Shown one piece after another: positions 1-7,857 of a stretch of DNA of 56,448 bases; the stretch's first letter is position 1; each line of letters opens with the position of its first letter. The notes below the pieces were generated by a model that worked only from the letters and a program-made list of their open reading frames with translations, ran no database searches and was not told the DNA's origin. A program made the translations under genes and the position numbers. The stretch is from the NCBI RefSeq assembly GCF_002251245.1, contig NZ_NPJG01000085.1:1-56448 (forward strand), written 5' to 3'. The stretch is from Prevotella sp. P5-92. Its GTDB lineage: Bacteria; Bacteroidota; Bacteroidia; Bacteroidales; Bacteroidaceae.

Positions 1-403
1 TCTTTTTAAGAGTCGGTTGAGCAAGAATCGGAAAAATCAAAAAATCGCTTATTCGCTTGATACTAAGCACTTTATTTGTCACTTCCTTTCTTATCCTTTC
101 CAACCAATTTTGGAGGACTAAGATATTCTTGACATCCTGCTCCTCGTTGTTCATGGCGATGTAAACCGAGATCGCACCGACCACAGCAACAACGCCAGCG
201 ATGGCATAACAGAGCTTCACGACGAAAGGCACGTACTTCGCAATCTCCTCCGTGACGGTTGCCAGAGCATCAGTACCGGCTGTGTAATCACCAGCGGCGT
301 TCTGGGCATAGGTGGCAATGGTGCCACAGAGGAGCATCAAGGCAAGCGTCTTCATTCGCTTGGCTCCAAACAGATTTTTCGCAATTGTTTTGATTTTCTT
401 CAT
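1..403 (-). CDS. DUF4134/TraE-like conjugation membrane protein, partial at window edge and divergent after its core
   Basis: Open from ATG 403 to the window edge with no stop (134 codons). A second in-frame ATG at 355 begins a good signal-peptide-like hydrophobic stretch. The middle matches the neighbouring TraE-type protein: AGTDAL, then a hydrophobic segment ending GAISVYIAMNNEEQDVKN. In this family DVxK is followed by a second hydrophobic helix rich in G, C and F. Here it is replaced by a basic, non-hydrophobic tail (LERIRKEV onward), so the gene is probably interrupted or fused near position 120. The family (DUF4134, TraE of Bacteroidetes conjugative transposons) sits in the inner membrane as part of the mating-pair apparatus. 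It is a paralogue of the next gene upstream. What the foreign tail is cannot be told from here. Confidence 0.6.
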   Translation of the reverse strand, partial: MKKIKTIAKNLFGAKRMKTLALMLLCGTIATYAQNAAGDYTAGTDALATVTEEIAKYVPFVVKLCYAIAGVVAVVGAISVYIAMNNEEQDVKNILVLQNWLERIRKEVTNKVLSIKRISDFLIFPILAQPTLKK

Positions 404-493
404 TTGCTTTCTTTTGATTTACTTAATTTGTTACTACACACAATTATCTCTCCTGCAGGTTGAGATGTTTTTGTTATCCTTAATCTTTTGTAC

Positions 494-841
494 CTATACT
501 ATGTTATAGCCGAAGAAGGCAGGGAACAGGATGGTGGCACCTATCATGAAAAGGCATGCGCCGATAAGCATCATGATGGACTTGGTTACATCTCCTTCGC
601 CTGTATTCATCTTTATATATATCTGTAGTGCGCCAATGATGGCAACTATGGCTGATATGGCATAAAGGAGATAAACCACGTAGAGCATCATGGTCACAGT
701 GAAATCGTGGGCATTGCTAAGAGCATCAGCTCCCCAGCTGTAATCAACACCACCACATTTGGCAGATGCCGACATGGGCAAGAGGAGCATGATGCCTGCA
801 ATGGCAAACAATTGATTGTATTTACATCTTATCTCTGGCAT
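494..841 (-). CDS. DUF4134 / TraE-like conjugation protein
   Basis: 115 aa. An N-terminal signal-like helix (residues 10-27, ending SASA) is followed by the conserved WGADAL motif and two hydrophobic segments (about 52-76 and 90-112) separated by IKMNTGEGDVTKSIM. This is the classic layout of the DUF4134/TraE family, a small two-helix membrane subunit of the Bacteroidetes conjugation machinery. The length fits the family. Its ATG lies inside the end of the upstream gene (20-nt overlap), so the two are probably translationally coupled. The downstream gene is a paralogue, matching the paired TraE-like genes often seen in these elements. Family assignment is confident; the exact role within the mating apparatus is inferred from the family. 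Confidence 0.8.
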   Translation of the reverse strand: MPEIRCKYNQLFAIAGIMLLLPMSASAKCGGVDYSWGADALSNAHDFTVTMMLYVVYLLYAISAIVAIIGALQIYIKMNTGEGDVTKSIMMLIGACLFMIGATILFPAFFGYNIV

Positions 842-1301
842 TCTTCTTCTCTATTTTTCGTTTGTTATGCTTCTCGTTGAGATTCTGCATAAACTCATCA
901 GCAAAGAAACTGCACTGAGTCTTGGGGTCGATATGCTCCAAGTGCGCATCATTCTCTTCATTGAGTTCCTGGCTTGTTACGGGTTGCTCCGTCTGGGACG
1001 GTTGTGGAGTTTCCTCAGCTACAGGAGGATTGACTGCTACTGATTTGCCTGTTGGGTTCAAAACTCTAAGTCCATCCTCCGTAACCTGTTCTGTATATGT
1101 GGGGACGCTTAAATCGGGGTCATCGTTGTGCTCTTCCACCGCAACAGGCTGCTCCTCGTTGGCCATGTCACTGACATCATAGGTCTCTTCTTCTGTACTT
1201 TTTTCACCTTTCTTTCTGTGGAGGTCTAAAGTGATCTGCACTGCGAAGTACACCACATAAGCAAAGGTTAGGACGAGTGCAAATATTACAAATCCTGACA
1301 T
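822..1301 (-). CDS. single-pass membrane protein of the conjugative element
   Basis: 159 aa. One N-terminal transmembrane helix (residues 3-24) is followed by a basic stretch (HRKKGEK) and then a long acidic, Pro/Glu/Thr-rich, probably disordered cytosolic region. A conserved-looking C-terminal block contains QCSFFADEFMQNLNEKH. Similar one-helix proteins precede the DUF4134 genes in Bacteroidetes transfer regions, so a transfer role is likely by context. I do not recognise a named family. The gene overlaps the next gene by 20 nt and is probably the first gene of this short operon, as no reading frame lies directly upstream. Confidence 0.6.
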   Translation of the reverse strand: MSGFVIFALVLTFAYVVYFAVQITLDLHRKKGEKSTEEETYDVSDMANEEQPVAVEEHNDDPDLSVPTYTEQVTEDGLRVLNPTGKSVAVNPPVAEETPQPSQTEQPVTSQELNEENDAHLEHIDPKTQCSFFADEFMQNLNEKHNKRKIEKKNARDKM

Positions 1302-1339
1302 TGTTCAATTTGATTTTTATGTTATCCAATATAATTATT

Positions 1340-1494
1340 ATCATACTCGGAAGATAGACGCTTATCCTGTGTTATCCCGAAAATCAGTGCAAAGGAACAT
1401 ATAATTCAACGAACAAAGAAAAATTGCAGGGTTAAGCGTATCATACTTAACACACATTACAAAAGAAGTATGATTTTCTTTGAATAATCATACT
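1340..1494. repeat. four copies of ATCATACT in an intergenic region
   Basis: The octamer ATCATACT occurs at 1340-1347, 1440-1447 and 1487-1494, and inverted (AGTATGAT) at 1467-1474. The inverted copy and the last direct copy form an 8-bp palindrome with a 12-nt spacer. The cluster lies upstream of the three transfer genes (start 1301), so it could be an operator for them. Nothing else is seen in 1302-1511. Confidence 0.45.
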
Positions 1495-1511
1495 ATAAGG
1501 AGCGACTTTAA

Positions 1512-1541
1512 TAAAAAAAGAGGCTCCGTTGAAGGAACCTC
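1512..1541 (-). terminator. intrinsic terminator of the primase gene
   Basis: On the minus strand GAGGTTCC-TTCAAC-GGAGCCTC forms a stem with one mismatch and is followed by TTTTTTATT. It lies 34 nt after the primase stop codon. Confidence 0.75.
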
Positions 1542-1574
1542 TCGAATAGTAGCATTGACAGTAGGGGATATATG

Positions 1575-2522
1575 TTATACTGATTTCATAATACCGTTTA
1601 TAACATCGTTGACATCCTTATAATTGGAATATCTGTGTGATTCATCAACGGTTTGACAACTATAGGCGTTTGTTATCCTTTGGGTGGCTTTAATACCTGC
1701 ATCATCGTTGTCAAGGAAACAATGAATACATGTATAATCTGCAAGAAAAGGAAGCAGTAATTTTACGTTGCTGACAGAGTTGAGAACGATATAGTCACAG
1801 TCTTCATCGATACATAAACCAATATCCACCCCCCATTTCTTGACGCTGGCATAAGTCAGCATGTCGAAAAGACCTTCAAAGACACAACAATGTGAGCATT
1901 GAGTGCCAGATGGACGGACTATGGATATTGATTTTTTACCAATGCTCCTCTTGCTGTACTTGTTACGTGCTTCCATACCGCCTTCTATGTTCTCAAATGC
2001 AATGGCATAATAATGCTTATCATAGATGCTATAGTGAACTTCTTTACAGAACTCCTTTGCTACATCATAGTCAACACGGCGTTGCAGGATATAATCTCGA
2101 AGATAAGGATGCGATAACTCAGCAATTAAATCGATTACAGTATGTGCATCCTTGTCTTCGCCCCGACTCATTCTTTGGCTTTGCTTCCAGATCTCCTTTT
2201 CTTCTTGCTCTTTCATTCTTGCCAAAAAATCAGCTGCAAAATCAAGGTTGTGCTGTCGAATTTCGTTCTCCAGGAATGAAAGAACTTCATGGCTATTCCA
2301 GGTTGGTTTCATCTTCTGCACAAGGTTAATGATATTACCTCCTTGACCTTCGCCATAGTCATACCATAAGTTTTTGACAGGATTGACATTGAAAGAAGGA
2401 GATTGCTCTGACCTAAATGGGGACAGATACCAATAGTTTCCTTTGAAGACATGAGACTTATGGCAGCCTTGTGTTTCAAGGAACTGGATGATGCTTACAG
2501 ATTTGATTTCGTCTATTGTCAT
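1575..2522 (-). CDS. CHC2-type/toprim primase-like protein
   Basis: 315 aa. The N-terminal part (residues about 5-75) has the pattern of the primase zinc-binding domain as found in Bacteroidetes mobile elements (YWYLSPFRSEQSPSFNVNP, then LWYDYGEGQGGNIINLV). The zinc-ligand cysteines are mostly gone, which is common in this branch. The second half holds a toprim domain: the glutamate in VFEGLFDML near 215 and the DxD-type motif FLDNDDAG near 270. It should make RNA primers for replication or transfer of the element. Gene order (HTH, small ORF, RepA-like ATPase, primase) is typical of mobilizable elements. It has its own terminator downstream. Confidence 0.85.
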   Translation of the reverse strand: MTIDEIKSVSIIQFLETQGCHKSHVFKGNYWYLSPFRSEQSPSFNVNPVKNLWYDYGEGQGGNIINLVQKMKPTWNSHEVLSFLENEIRQHNLDFAADFLARMKEQEEKEIWKQSQRMSRGEDKDAHTVIDLIAELSHPYLRDYILQRRVDYDVAKEFCKEVHYSIYDKHYYAIAFENIEGGMEARNKYSKRSIGKKSISIVRPSGTQCSHCCVFEGLFDMLTYASVKKWGVDIGLCIDEDCDYIVLNSVSNVKLLLPFLADYTCIHCFLDNDDAGIKATQRITNAYSCQTVDESHRYSNYKDVNDVINGIMKSV

Positions 2523-2589
2523 TACTCTATGTATTTACGGGCAATCGTAGTTTATTATATATATACCCTTTAAACTTAAACTCATAAAC

Positions 2590-3708
2590 TTATTTTTGAG
2601 GTCGAGGAATGGGGTGGTAGTGATAGCCGTCTTTACTCTTGGTTATCAGCTTACGCTCGTAGAATATCTTTAGCATTTCTTTTATTGCGTTATCCCCACG
2701 CTTGTAGCCTTCTTCCGCATAGGATGCACCAAGAGCCTTCACTAACTCAAGATACTTCTGTGGTGGCTCGTTGCCAAATACTTTCTGCAATACTCTTGTG
2801 TGAACATCGTCAGAAAGAGATGTGAGAGGTTTGTCTTTTGGCTTCACAACTGTAACATGATACCCCACATCAAGTACAGGTAGAGAATTGTCATCGATGT
2901 AAAACGCCCAGGAGGAGAACTCCTTGTCACGCATATGCATAGGCTTCACCTCACTGATATTGGCATCTTGCTTGTCTTTGCTAATAATCAGTACTGTCTC
3001 AGCCTTGTTCTCTAACTCTGTTCCTATATGACCACGAGTGTTATTGTCATTCTTGTTCAGATGCAATACACAGTGTATATGCAGATTGTATTTGCTCGTC
3101 CATGCCATTAGCATCGTCATCACATCGGTGGACTCCTTAGCGTTGTTGATGTCATACATGAGGTCACGAAGACCATCTATGATGACAAGGCCAACACCTT
3201 CAAATGTTCTGAGAGCATAGTCAATGAGAGCAATACGTAGAGAAGGGGTGAACTCCCTGAGCCCATAGAATCTGATGCGTTTATCTTCCTTGTTCAAACT
3301 AAGACCTGCCAAACGATAAATACGCTCAATCACATTATGACAGTGGAACTTACTTTGCTCGGTGTCAAAATATAGGATCATACGCTTCCCCTCTGGCAGA
3401 CTTGCACGGTAGTTAAGTACAGTTGTATTAGTGACGGCAGCTGCTACCATTGCGGTGATATTGAAAGTCTTTTTGCTTTTTGCCTTTCCTGTTGATGCAC
3501 TGAAATTGCCAAAGGTGGCAATGGTGCAATCTCCAACCCAGAGTATCTGAGGAGGGACGGGTGGCTTCTCAGAGGCTTTTATTTCTCCTTGCCTGAGATA
3601 ACTGTCAAGTTCATTGTCGTTGAAACTGCTTTTACATAGCATCCCAACTTCAAGTGAACCTGTTTCTGGTTCATCTTTGTCCCCTTTACTGTTTCTTCCT
3701 CTTGCCAT
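2590..3708 (-). CDS. RepA-like AAA ATPase / replicative helicase-type protein
   Basis: 372 aa. The core is a RecA-fold ATPase: a P-loop at about 79-86 (ASTGKAKSKKT), a helicase-like YFDTEQSKFH segment near 115, and a Walker B with GLVIIDGLRDL near 178. Downstream motifs LHLNKNDNNTRGHIGTELENKAE resemble sensor and arginine-finger regions of the AAA_25/RepA family. A likely winged-helix region closes the protein. Such proteins supply helicase activity to mobile-element replication next to a CHC2/toprim primase, which is encoded immediately downstream. The start overlaps a small upstream ORF by 23 nt, pointing to coupled translation. Confidence 0.75.
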   Translation of the reverse strand: MARGRNSKGDKDEPETGSLEVGMLCKSSFNDNELDSYLRQGEIKASEKPPVPPQILWVGDCTIATFGNFSASTGKAKSKKTFNITAMVAAAVTNTTVLNYRASLPEGKRMILYFDTEQSKFHCHNVIERIYRLAGLSLNKEDKRIRFYGLREFTPSLRIALIDYALRTFEGVGLVIIDGLRDLMYDINNAKESTDVMTMLMAWTSKYNLHIHCVLHLNKNDNNTRGHIGTELENKAETVLIISKDKQDANISEVKPMHMRDKEFSSWAFYIDDNSLPVLDVGYHVTVVKPKDKPLTSLSDDVHTRVLQKVFGNEPPQKYLELVKALGASYAEEGYKRGDNAIKEMLKIFYERKLITKSKDGYHYHPIPRPQK

Positions 3709-3829
3709 TATTTTGTCTGTTTTGTTGCTTACACTTTGATGGGTCTATAACAACCTCGGATTTTTCCAGAAGGGCAGTCAGCTGGACATCAGAATAAATC
3801 CTGGTCATGTTCTTCTTTCGGCCTTTCAT
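3686..3829 (-). CDS. small basic ORF between HTH and RepA-like genes
   Basis: 47 codons, beginning MKGRKKNMTRIYSDVQ and ending in a lysine/arginine-rich tail. It starts 4 nt after the HTH gene stop and overlaps the start of the RepA-like gene by 23 nt. This tight packing is the main support for it being translated. The product is basic, mostly polar and lacks a recognisable domain. It could be a coupling ORF or a small DNA-binding accessory protein. No homology is claimed. Confidence 0.45.
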   Translation of the reverse strand: MKGRKKNMTRIYSDVQLTALLEKSEVVIDPSKCKQQNRQNNGKRKKQ

Positions 3830-3833
3830 CTAA

Positions 3834-4172
3834 TTAGTCTTTTGCTGTTTCTTTCCTTTCAAACGAACAGTGGTTAGAGCGCATCCATCTCACTATCTCT
3901 TTCCGGTCAAAATAGATTGTCTTGCCCTTGGGCTTATAATGCGGAATCTCCATGTTCATCGTGAGCTTATATATCTGCGACTGTGAAACGCCAAGATATT
4001 CTGCGAGTTCAGTGGTTGTGAGCATTTCCTTAGTGATATACAAACTGTTTTCAATCTTTTTCAAACGTTCTTCAAGCACTTCAGGCTCGACAGCTTTGAG
4101 CTCACGGACTGTGATTTCTAACAACTCCACGCGTTTTGCGAGAATCTCTATGTCAATTTTCTTGTTTGCCAT
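3834..4172 (-). CDS. excisionase-type helix-turn-helix protein
   Basis: 112 aa. An N-terminal coiled coil (residues 5-50, heptad leucines, EVLEERLKKIENSLY) is followed by a HTH_17/MerR-like DNA-binding domain: TTTELAEYLGVSQSQIYKL, then the wing IPHYKPKGKTIYFDRKEIVRWM. This matches the small excisionase/RDF-like regulators of Bacteroidetes mobile elements. It heads the replication operon and has a TAACTTTG promoter 64 nt upstream. It may act as repressor, excisionase or replication regulator; the sequence alone does not decide. Confidence 0.8.
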   Translation of the reverse strand: MANKKIDIEILAKRVELLEITVRELKAVEPEVLEERLKKIENSLYITKEMLTTTELAEYLGVSQSQIYKLTMNMEIPHYKPKGKTIYFDRKEIVRWMRSNHCSFERKETAKD

Positions 4173-4235
4173 AATTACATGTATTAAATATTAGACAATG
4201 AGGGAGCTACCCCCGAAACGGAATCGATTCGGCGG

Positions 4236-4243
4236 CAAAGTTA
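4236..4243 (-). promoter_or_regulatory. TAACTTTG -7 box of the replication operon
   Basis: Perfect Bacteroidetes -7 consensus (TAnnTTTG) on the minus strand, 64 nt upstream of the HTH gene. A 10-bp palindrome GAATCGATTC lies beside it at 4221-4230, downstream of the presumed start site, and could be an operator. Confidence 0.6.
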
Positions 4244-4270
4244 CCCTTTATATGTCGGCGGCAACTGACT

Positions 4271-4302
4271 ATCCTCCTGACAGTTTATTTTGTCAGGAGG
4301 AT
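4271..4302. terminator. perfect 12-bp hairpin after the hypothetical gene
   Basis: ATCCTCCTGACA, 8-nt loop, TGTCAGGAGGAT: a perfect stem 42 nt after the stop of the 4344-5069 gene. No U-tract follows on either strand, so it may end transcription weakly or act as an mRNA 3' hairpin. Confidence 0.5.
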
Positions 4303-4343
4303 TGAAAGGGGAATTTGCTTTCAGTTGCTTACTTTAGTTTATT

Positions 4344-5069
4344 TCATTGCATTTCTTTCAGTTGATTTACAAGATTTGAATAAGCTTCATTTGGAAACGG
4401 TTGTGTTGATGCCCTAAGTTCTGTCAGGCGTGAACTAATTGCACCACGAGATGATGGCTTCATGGTTTTCTGAGGTGAAAGCAACTTGTTGTCTGCTATG
4501 AGCGATACCCAATTATGGGGGATCATCTTTTGCATTGAGAGAGCAAACATGAATTGAAGCACATGACGCATGTTCTGGACAACAAGGGGACGCTTCAACT
4601 TGCATTTGAAAAACAAATCCACAGTTCTTTCATCAACTGTATCAACAAAGAAATTCGACTCATTGGCGAATTGCGTGATGAGTCGAATCTGATTTTCATT
4701 GAAAGTTGCCAAGGAATGTGGAGTTTCAACCACGTATTCAATGTGGTTGAATGAATGAACCATTTCTAAGAAATCTTTCTTCTCAAACTCTGGCAACTTG
4801 AAGAATTTTTCTACTAAATCCTTTCTTGTTGTAAGCAACTCATAGATGCTGAAAAGATTCTTGAAATGGTTGCGGATAGATTCTTCTTCCTGAGAGAAAA
4901 CGGGAAGATGATAACTGATAAAGTCGTTAACATAGCGGTCATACAACTTGCTATCATTAACGATTTCCGACTGGTACTGCTCGTATGCAGCACGAAAGAA
5001 TGTCCAAAGCTCATCTTTGGAAGGCTCATTCTCTTGTTCTGGGCAATGATTAGAACACTGCAAACACAA
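4344..5069 (-). CDS. hypothetical protein, possibly with a frameshifted signal peptide
   Basis: 241 aa from a TTG codon; no ATG opens the frame. The protein is alpha-helical and polar (LWTFFRAAYEQYQSEI, FKLPEFEKKDFLEM), with no domain I recognise. In the overlapping frame, ATG 5103 encodes MSQKKNSSVLSLFVFAVF and then stops. That looks like a signal peptide whose frame is one base away from this body. Either the gene carries a frameshift near 5055-5065 or the assembly does, and the intact protein would be exported. It lies alone in an element cargo position between a promoter at 5213-5220 and a hairpin. Confidence 0.6.
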   Translation of the reverse strand: MCLQCSNHCPEQENEPSKDELWTFFRAAYEQYQSEIVNDSKLYDRYVNDFISYHLPVFSQEEESIRNHFKNLFSIYELLTTRKDLVEKFFKLPEFEKKDFLEMVHSFNHIEYVVETPHSLATFNENQIRLITQFANESNFFVDTVDERTVDLFFKCKLKRPLVVQNMRHVLQFMFALSMQKMIPHNWVSLIADNKLLSPQKTMKPSSRGAISSRLTELRASTQPFPNEAYSNLVNQLKEMQ

Positions 5070-5212
5070 AAAGAGAGAGCACAGAGGAGTTTTTCTTCTG
5101 ACTCATAATGCTTTTTGTTATTGAAAAAATATATAATAAAAGTCCGCATGAAAGGGCGGACGAATACATGTTATCTCTACTTGTAAACGATATATATAGT
5201 GTCATATTGGTG

Positions 5213-5220
5213 CAAAATTA
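5213..5220 (-). promoter_or_regulatory. TAATTTTG -7 box
   Basis: Minus-strand match to TAnnTTTG, 110 nt upstream of ATG 5103 of the hypothetical gene. The rest of 5104-5290 shows nothing else recognisable. Confidence 0.45.
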
Positions 5221-5289
5221 CAATATTACGGTGCAGTCTATTTGCACAGCTTGATATTTATTATATGTTACAATCATTTTGGGATATAA

Positions 5290-5326
5290 AATGAAAAATC
5301 TACATCAGAAAGTCCAATGTAGATTT
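5290..5326 (-). terminator. intrinsic terminator after the HTH gene
   Basis: On the minus strand AAATCTACAT, an 11-nt loop, ATGTAGATTT form a perfect 10-bp stem running into a U-rich tail (TTTTTCATTTT). Confidence 0.75.
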
Positions 5327-5349
5327 CAATTGTAAGATGATATGGAAGA

Positions 5350-5733
5350 TTATTTTCTTCTATTCGGTCGTTGGCGCAAGATTTGATTTATCTCATCAGG
5401 AGTCATAGGAGCCTCAGTCTTGCATCCAGATTCAAGCCATTTAATAAGGTCATCTTTGAAGAAAGTGTATTTCTTGCCTTTCTTGTTGACAGGAATCTGG
5501 CCATTTTGGATGTACAGGTACATGGTGGATTTCTTGATTTTGAGAAAATCACATGCCTCCTTCACATCCATAGGTATATGTTGTGAGGTTGATGGTTTAT
5601 TGGTCTGCCGGATTTCTTCACGCAAGACATCAATAGATTGTTCAAGCAAATCACATTTCCTGAGGATATTGGCCATTACTCTTGGAATGTCATTAAAAGT
5701 TATCTCTTCGTACTCCATATAGTATTCTTCCAT
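5350..5733 (-). CDS. excisionase-type helix-turn-helix protein
   Basis: 127 aa. A short coiled coil (residues 15-45) precedes a HTH_17/MerR-like domain (PMDVKEACDFLKIKKSTMYL, wing PVNKKGKKYTFFKDDLIKWL). The C-terminal tail is basic. It has the same architecture as the 3834-4172 protein but is only distantly similar, so the element carries two such regulators. The ATG overlaps the stop of the upstream membrane-protein gene by one base (TAATG), so the two form a coupled pair. Confidence 0.8.
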   Translation of the reverse strand: MEEYYMEYEEITFNDIPRVMANILRKCDLLEQSIDVLREEIRQTNKPSTSQHIPMDVKEACDFLKIKKSTMYLYIQNGQIPVNKKGKKYTFFKDDLIKWLESGCKTEAPMTPDEINQILRQRPNRRK

Positions 5734-6428
5734 TAGTTATGATAGTGAAATTTGTAATCGTTGTTATCGGGCACATCAATTCCAATAACACACTTACCTC
5801 TTTGTCTAAGTGTTCTTCTCATGCTTTCAATCTCAACGTCCTGAAGTTCTTGGAGGAAGCATTGTTTGATAAAAGTCGCTCTCTTTTGTCCACTCCAACC
5901 AAGTCTCTCACCGATGTTCCATGCATAGTGTCTAATATCAAGAGTGTTGAGTTTACCATTTGTATAAACAGGAATAATACAAGAATCTGGTACCTCATAT
6001 AGTTTGATATTCTGGTTTAGTATTTCCAAGTTATCGTCAGTCATGTAGGGTGAGAAAACTGCATAAGTGTATTCTGAAACAGCATCAAATATAGCACTTT
6101 TCCTGCTTTGCTGTTTAGCAATATAACGTTCACGCATTATCGTGACCTTATCTGTTTCATGAGAGTTGATCCCAGGATTGATGCTATTGTTGATGACAAA
6201 ATCCCTAATGGCCTGAGATTTGAAGATACTGAAAACCGTGCATACACAGATAACACATAGAAAATAATAGAATATCATCGGCAAAGAAAAGAATACCTTC
6301 TCTGTCTGAGAGGTATGGCTCAGGTTTGTAATCGCTCCAAGAATTGTTGGAGCGATTACAACCAAAGCAACGGTTACGAGATTTGAAATGAGAAGAATCA
6401 AAAAGTTCTCTTTTAGCTTTTTTATCAT
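5733..6428 (-). CDS. two-helix membrane protein with conserved C-terminal domain, function unknown
   Basis: 231 aa. Two N-terminal transmembrane segments (about 8-32 and 45-68) anchor a cytosolic region of about 160 residues. Its C-terminal part has a well-ordered block (LDIRHYAWNIGERLGWSGQK, then FIKQCFLQELQDVE and FHYHN at the end). I have the impression this block recurs in Bacteroidetes mobile-element genes, but I cannot name it. It is co-transcribed with the downstream HTH gene. A TAACTTTG promoter lies 33 nt upstream. It is a cargo or maintenance gene by context only. Confidence 0.65.
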   Translation of the reverse strand: MIKKLKENFLILLISNLVTVALVVIAPTILGAITNLSHTSQTEKVFFSLPMIFYYFLCVICVCTVFSIFKSQAIRDFVINNSINPGINSHETDKVTIMRERYIAKQQSRKSAIFDAVSEYTYAVFSPYMTDDNLEILNQNIKLYEVPDSCIIPVYTNGKLNTLDIRHYAWNIGERLGWSGQKRATFIKQCFLQELQDVEIESMRRTLRQRGKCVIGIDVPDNNDYKFHYHN

Positions 6429-6460
6429 TGCAACTGTACTTTTTTCGAGTTTTATGAATG

Positions 6461-6468
6461 CAAAGTTA
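6461..6468 (-). promoter_or_regulatory. TAACTTTG -7 box
   Basis: Perfect minus-strand TAnnTTTG box 33 nt upstream of the 5733-6428 gene. Confidence 0.6.
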
Positions 6469-6570
6469 GAGAGAAATCTTCTATTTACTACTATTTAGCA
6501 CCAACAAAATGACCGCCCTAAACATTATTTATATTTCTCTGTTTCAGCGTTTTACATAGTGATTTTGCTT

Positions 6571-7776
6571 TCACTTTTTTGTTTTGCTTATATCTTCTTT
6601 TCGGTTAGTTTCTGTTTGATTATTTTCACTTTCTGTTGTTTGTAATCCGCCTTTCACATTCGTTAACGTAATTCTGTTGGCTGCTTCGCGTGTTTTGGGG
6701 TCTGCATGTGATGCGTATATCTGTGTTGTGCTCACATTCTTATGATTGAGTAGATGCTGTACTGTATAGATGTCCGTACCCATTTCGAGCTGCAGTGAAG
6801 CATAAGTATGGCGGAAGCAATGAAAGGTGATGTGCTTGGTGATTCCTGACGCTTTAAGCCATTGCTGCATTACTCCGTAGGTCATAGACCTGCTGAAACC
6901 TTCAAATACGTATTCATCAGTAGTTTTGGGCATGATAAGTGCATAAGCATCTTCTCCAATAGGAACCTTTGTTTGTCTCTTTGTTTTCACACATTCAAAA
7001 TCCAGATAGTGCCCACCATCTGCATAGCTACAAACATTATTCCATTTGAGGTTGAGTATATCACTGATACGCAGTCCGCTCAGACAGGAGAACAGAGCAG
7101 CTTTCCGAACAACAGGCTCAGAGCATTCTGTGTTATAAAGTCTCCTGACCTCTTCCAATGAGAGACTTTGCTTTACAGGCGGCGTACAAGGTATGTTATC
7201 TAACAGACTTGCAATATCGTCGGTAAAACGTCTTTCACGATAAGCCTTTGTCAAGACTTGCTTGAATATATTCCAATAGGCGGAAGCCGTGTTTCTTGAT
7301 AAAGGCTTATTGACAATGTTTCTACCTCTTGACGATACTTTTGTATCAAGAAGATATTCCTTATACTTGTTACAGTACACCACATCAAGCATCTCAAAAG
7401 TACATTTGCCCTTGCAAAACTTCTCGAATTGTTTATACGCAGCATCACATTTTGCAAAGTTCCTGTTCACCATTTCTTTGAAATAGATCAGAAAATCTTC
7501 TTTAAGCCTGTCTTGATTAAAGAAGTCGTACTTCTCGTTAATTACATCAATGAACACTCTACAACGGATGGCTTCTGCCTTTGAGAGGATGATTTCATTG
7601 TACTGCTTCTGCTGGGCATTGATTGGATTGGCATAGATATACAAGCCAAGTGAGCGACGACGAATTAACTCCATCGTCTCAGGGTCTCTGTACCCGGGCC
7701 AGAAGTCCAGGAACAGGGATTTGGTTCCGTTGCGCCTATCTCGCATTCGGAGTTTGACAGATTTACATACTTGCAT
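6571..7776 (-). CDS. tyrosine recombinase / integrase of the mobile element
   Basis: 401 aa, a normal length for Bacteroidetes integrases. An N-terminal arm-binding region and a SAM-like core-binding domain (about 95-195) precede the catalytic domain. The active-site set is present: R236 (SGLRISD), a lysine in KTKRQTK near 264-270, H319 and R322 (HCFRHTYA), H345 (LLNHKNV) and Y354 (TQIYAS). It should integrate and excise the element. The catalytic set is complete, so it is predicted active. It sits 1.9 kb from the mnmE 3' end with only the seven-HTH gene in between, the usual end position for an integrase. Confidence 0.92.
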   Translation of the reverse strand: MQVCKSVKLRMRDRRNGTKSLFLDFWPGYRDPETMELIRRRSLGLYIYANPINAQQKQYNEIILSKAEAIRCRVFIDVINEKYDFFNQDRLKEDFLIYFKEMVNRNFAKCDAAYKQFEKFCKGKCTFEMLDVVYCNKYKEYLLDTKVSSRGRNIVNKPLSRNTASAYWNIFKQVLTKAYRERRFTDDIASLLDNIPCTPPVKQSLSLEEVRRLYNTECSEPVVRKAALFSCLSGLRISDILNLKWNNVCSYADGGHYLDFECVKTKRQTKVPIGEDAYALIMPKTTDEYVFEGFSRSMTYGVMQQWLKASGITKHITFHCFRHTYASLQLEMGTDIYTVQHLLNHKNVSTTQIYASHADPKTREAANRITLTNVKGGLQTTESENNQTETNRKEDISKTKK

Positions 7777-7857
7777 ATTGTTTTATTATTATTTGTTTTT
7801 GATGCAAAATTCCTAAATGATACAATGTTGACCTCAGTAAAGAGAAAGTAAATCGTA

